A stretch of DNA of 39,096 nucleotides from Arthrobacter sp. HMWF013 (GTDB taxonomy: Bacteria; Actinomycetota; Actinomycetes; Actinomycetales; Micrococcaceae): assembly GCF_003061105.1 (NCBI RefSeq), contig NZ_QAIQ01000028.1, forward strand, positions 1 to 39,096, read 5' to 3'. Under the pieces are notes generated by a model. The model did no database searches. It saw nothing but the letters and a program-made list of their open reading frames with translations, and was not told the origin of the DNA. Every line of letters begins with the position of its first letter. Positions within the stretch are counted from its first letter, which is position 1. The position numbers and the translations under genes were made by a program. Of this stretch, positions 38,869 through 39,096 are shown piece by piece.

Positions 38869-39096
38869 GCGCCGACCTCAGCTCTCTCGTCGGCTGCCAG
38901 GACTACGGTGCCGTCGATGAGGCGGTTGACCTTCCACGGGTTCTCGTCCTGCAGCGGGGCCGGGAGGAGTTCCTGAGGAATGTTCTGGTAGGCGACGGGG
39001 CGCAGGAAGCGGTTGATGGCGAGGGTGCCGACGGAGGTGGTGCGGCTGTCGGAGGTGGCGGGGAAGGGGCCGCCGTGGACCATGGCGTGGCCGACT
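38865..39096 (-). CDS. 2,5-dioxovalerate (alpha-ketoglutarate semialdehyde) dehydrogenase, 3' end
   Basis: Only the last ~77 codons are in the window; the start lies beyond 39096. The peptide [14 protein letters not shown] followed by Arg-Thr-Thr-Ser-Val-Gly and Arg-Phe-Leu-Arg-Pro-Val-Ala-Tyr-Gln is typical of the C-terminus of the aldehyde dehydrogenases that finish the glucarate route to 2-oxoglutarate. It is translationally coupled to gudD, which supports that role. Confidence 0.85.
   Translation of the reverse strand, partial: VGHAMVHGGPFPATSDSRTTSVGTLAINRFLRPVAYQNIPQELLPAPLQDENPWKVNRLIDGTVVLAADERAEVGA

Noticed and set aside
37540-39096. gudD and the dehydrogenase as part of the aromatic catabolic island.
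   Set aside because: They form a standard D-glucarate operon, are convergent to the island and separated from it by a strong hairpin.
1-39096. CRISPR arrays, tRNA or rRNA genes, insertion sequences and integrases.
   Set aside because: No regularly spaced repeats, cloverleaf-like genes, transposase or recombinase reading frames were recognised anywhere in the window.

Overview
The window looks like a chromosomal island or plasmid segment from a high-GC actinobacterium. Protein style, the trpC-trpB-trpA-lgt gene order visible in remnants, an Lsr2 protein and several likely leaderless genes suggest Micrococcaceae (Arthrobacter in the broad sense). The genus is an inference; no rRNA or marker gene is present.

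Layout. (1) 1-4.5 kb, mobile or accessory flank: a DUF4913 protein typical of actinobacterial conjugative elements, an Lsr2 nucleoid protein, a DnaA-box-like inverted repeat, a GHKL ATPase fused to a PD-(D/E)XK-like nuclease domain followed by a small membrane protein (possible defence pair), and the decayed stump of a CynX/NimT-type MFS transporter. (2) 4.6-8.2 kb, alanine use: amino-acid permease, alanine dehydrogenase and a divergent AldR-like Lrp/AsnC regulator. (3) 8.5-11.1 kb: an intact trpB-trpA pair flanked by the truncated first codons of lgt on one side and a broken trpC fragment on the other, so this looks like a piece of a chromosomal trp operon carried here. (4) 11.2-22.7 kb, anthranilate (2-aminobenzoate) catabolism through CoA thioesters: RidA, FAH-family hydrolase, cupin, TesB-type thioesterase, 2-aminobenzoate-CoA ligase, fused 2-aminobenzoyl-CoA monooxygenase/reductase, AAHS-type aromatic acid transporter, hotdog thioesterase, a second 2-aminobenzoate-CoA ligase and a PaaX-type regulator. 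(5) 22.7-30.5 kb: a translationally coupled minus-strand operon of a dipeptide-type ABC importer (binding lipoprotein, two permeases, two ATPases) ending in two amidohydrolases. (6) 30.7-34.5 kb: class V (kynureninase-like) PLP enzyme divergent from an XRE-cupin regulator, an unusual XRE-OsmC fusion regulator, a stand-alone OsmC protein and a bicupin. (7) 34.8-37.3 kb: a metal-dependent cyclase-family hydrolase (isatin hydrolase / kynurenine formamidase superfamily) overlapping by ATGA with a thiamine-diphosphate enzyme. (8) 37.5-39.1 kb: glucarate dehydratase and the 3' end of a 2,5-dioxovalerate dehydrogenase, a separate sugar-acid operon.

Working model. Regions 2-7 contain several enzyme types that could meet at anthranilate: import and amide hydrolysis of an unknown amide or peptide, C-C or C-N cleavage by a kynureninase-like PLP enzyme (which would release alanine for region 2), hydrolysis and decarboxylation of an isatin-like ring by the cyclase/ThDP pair, then CoA activation and dearomatisation by region 4. 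The anthranilate-CoA block is well supported by family assignment. The links to the peptide importer and the cyclase/ThDP pair are hypotheses. RidA next to the dearomatising enzyme is suggestive, because the known product of that enzyme class is an enamine, the type of compound RidA proteins deaminate.
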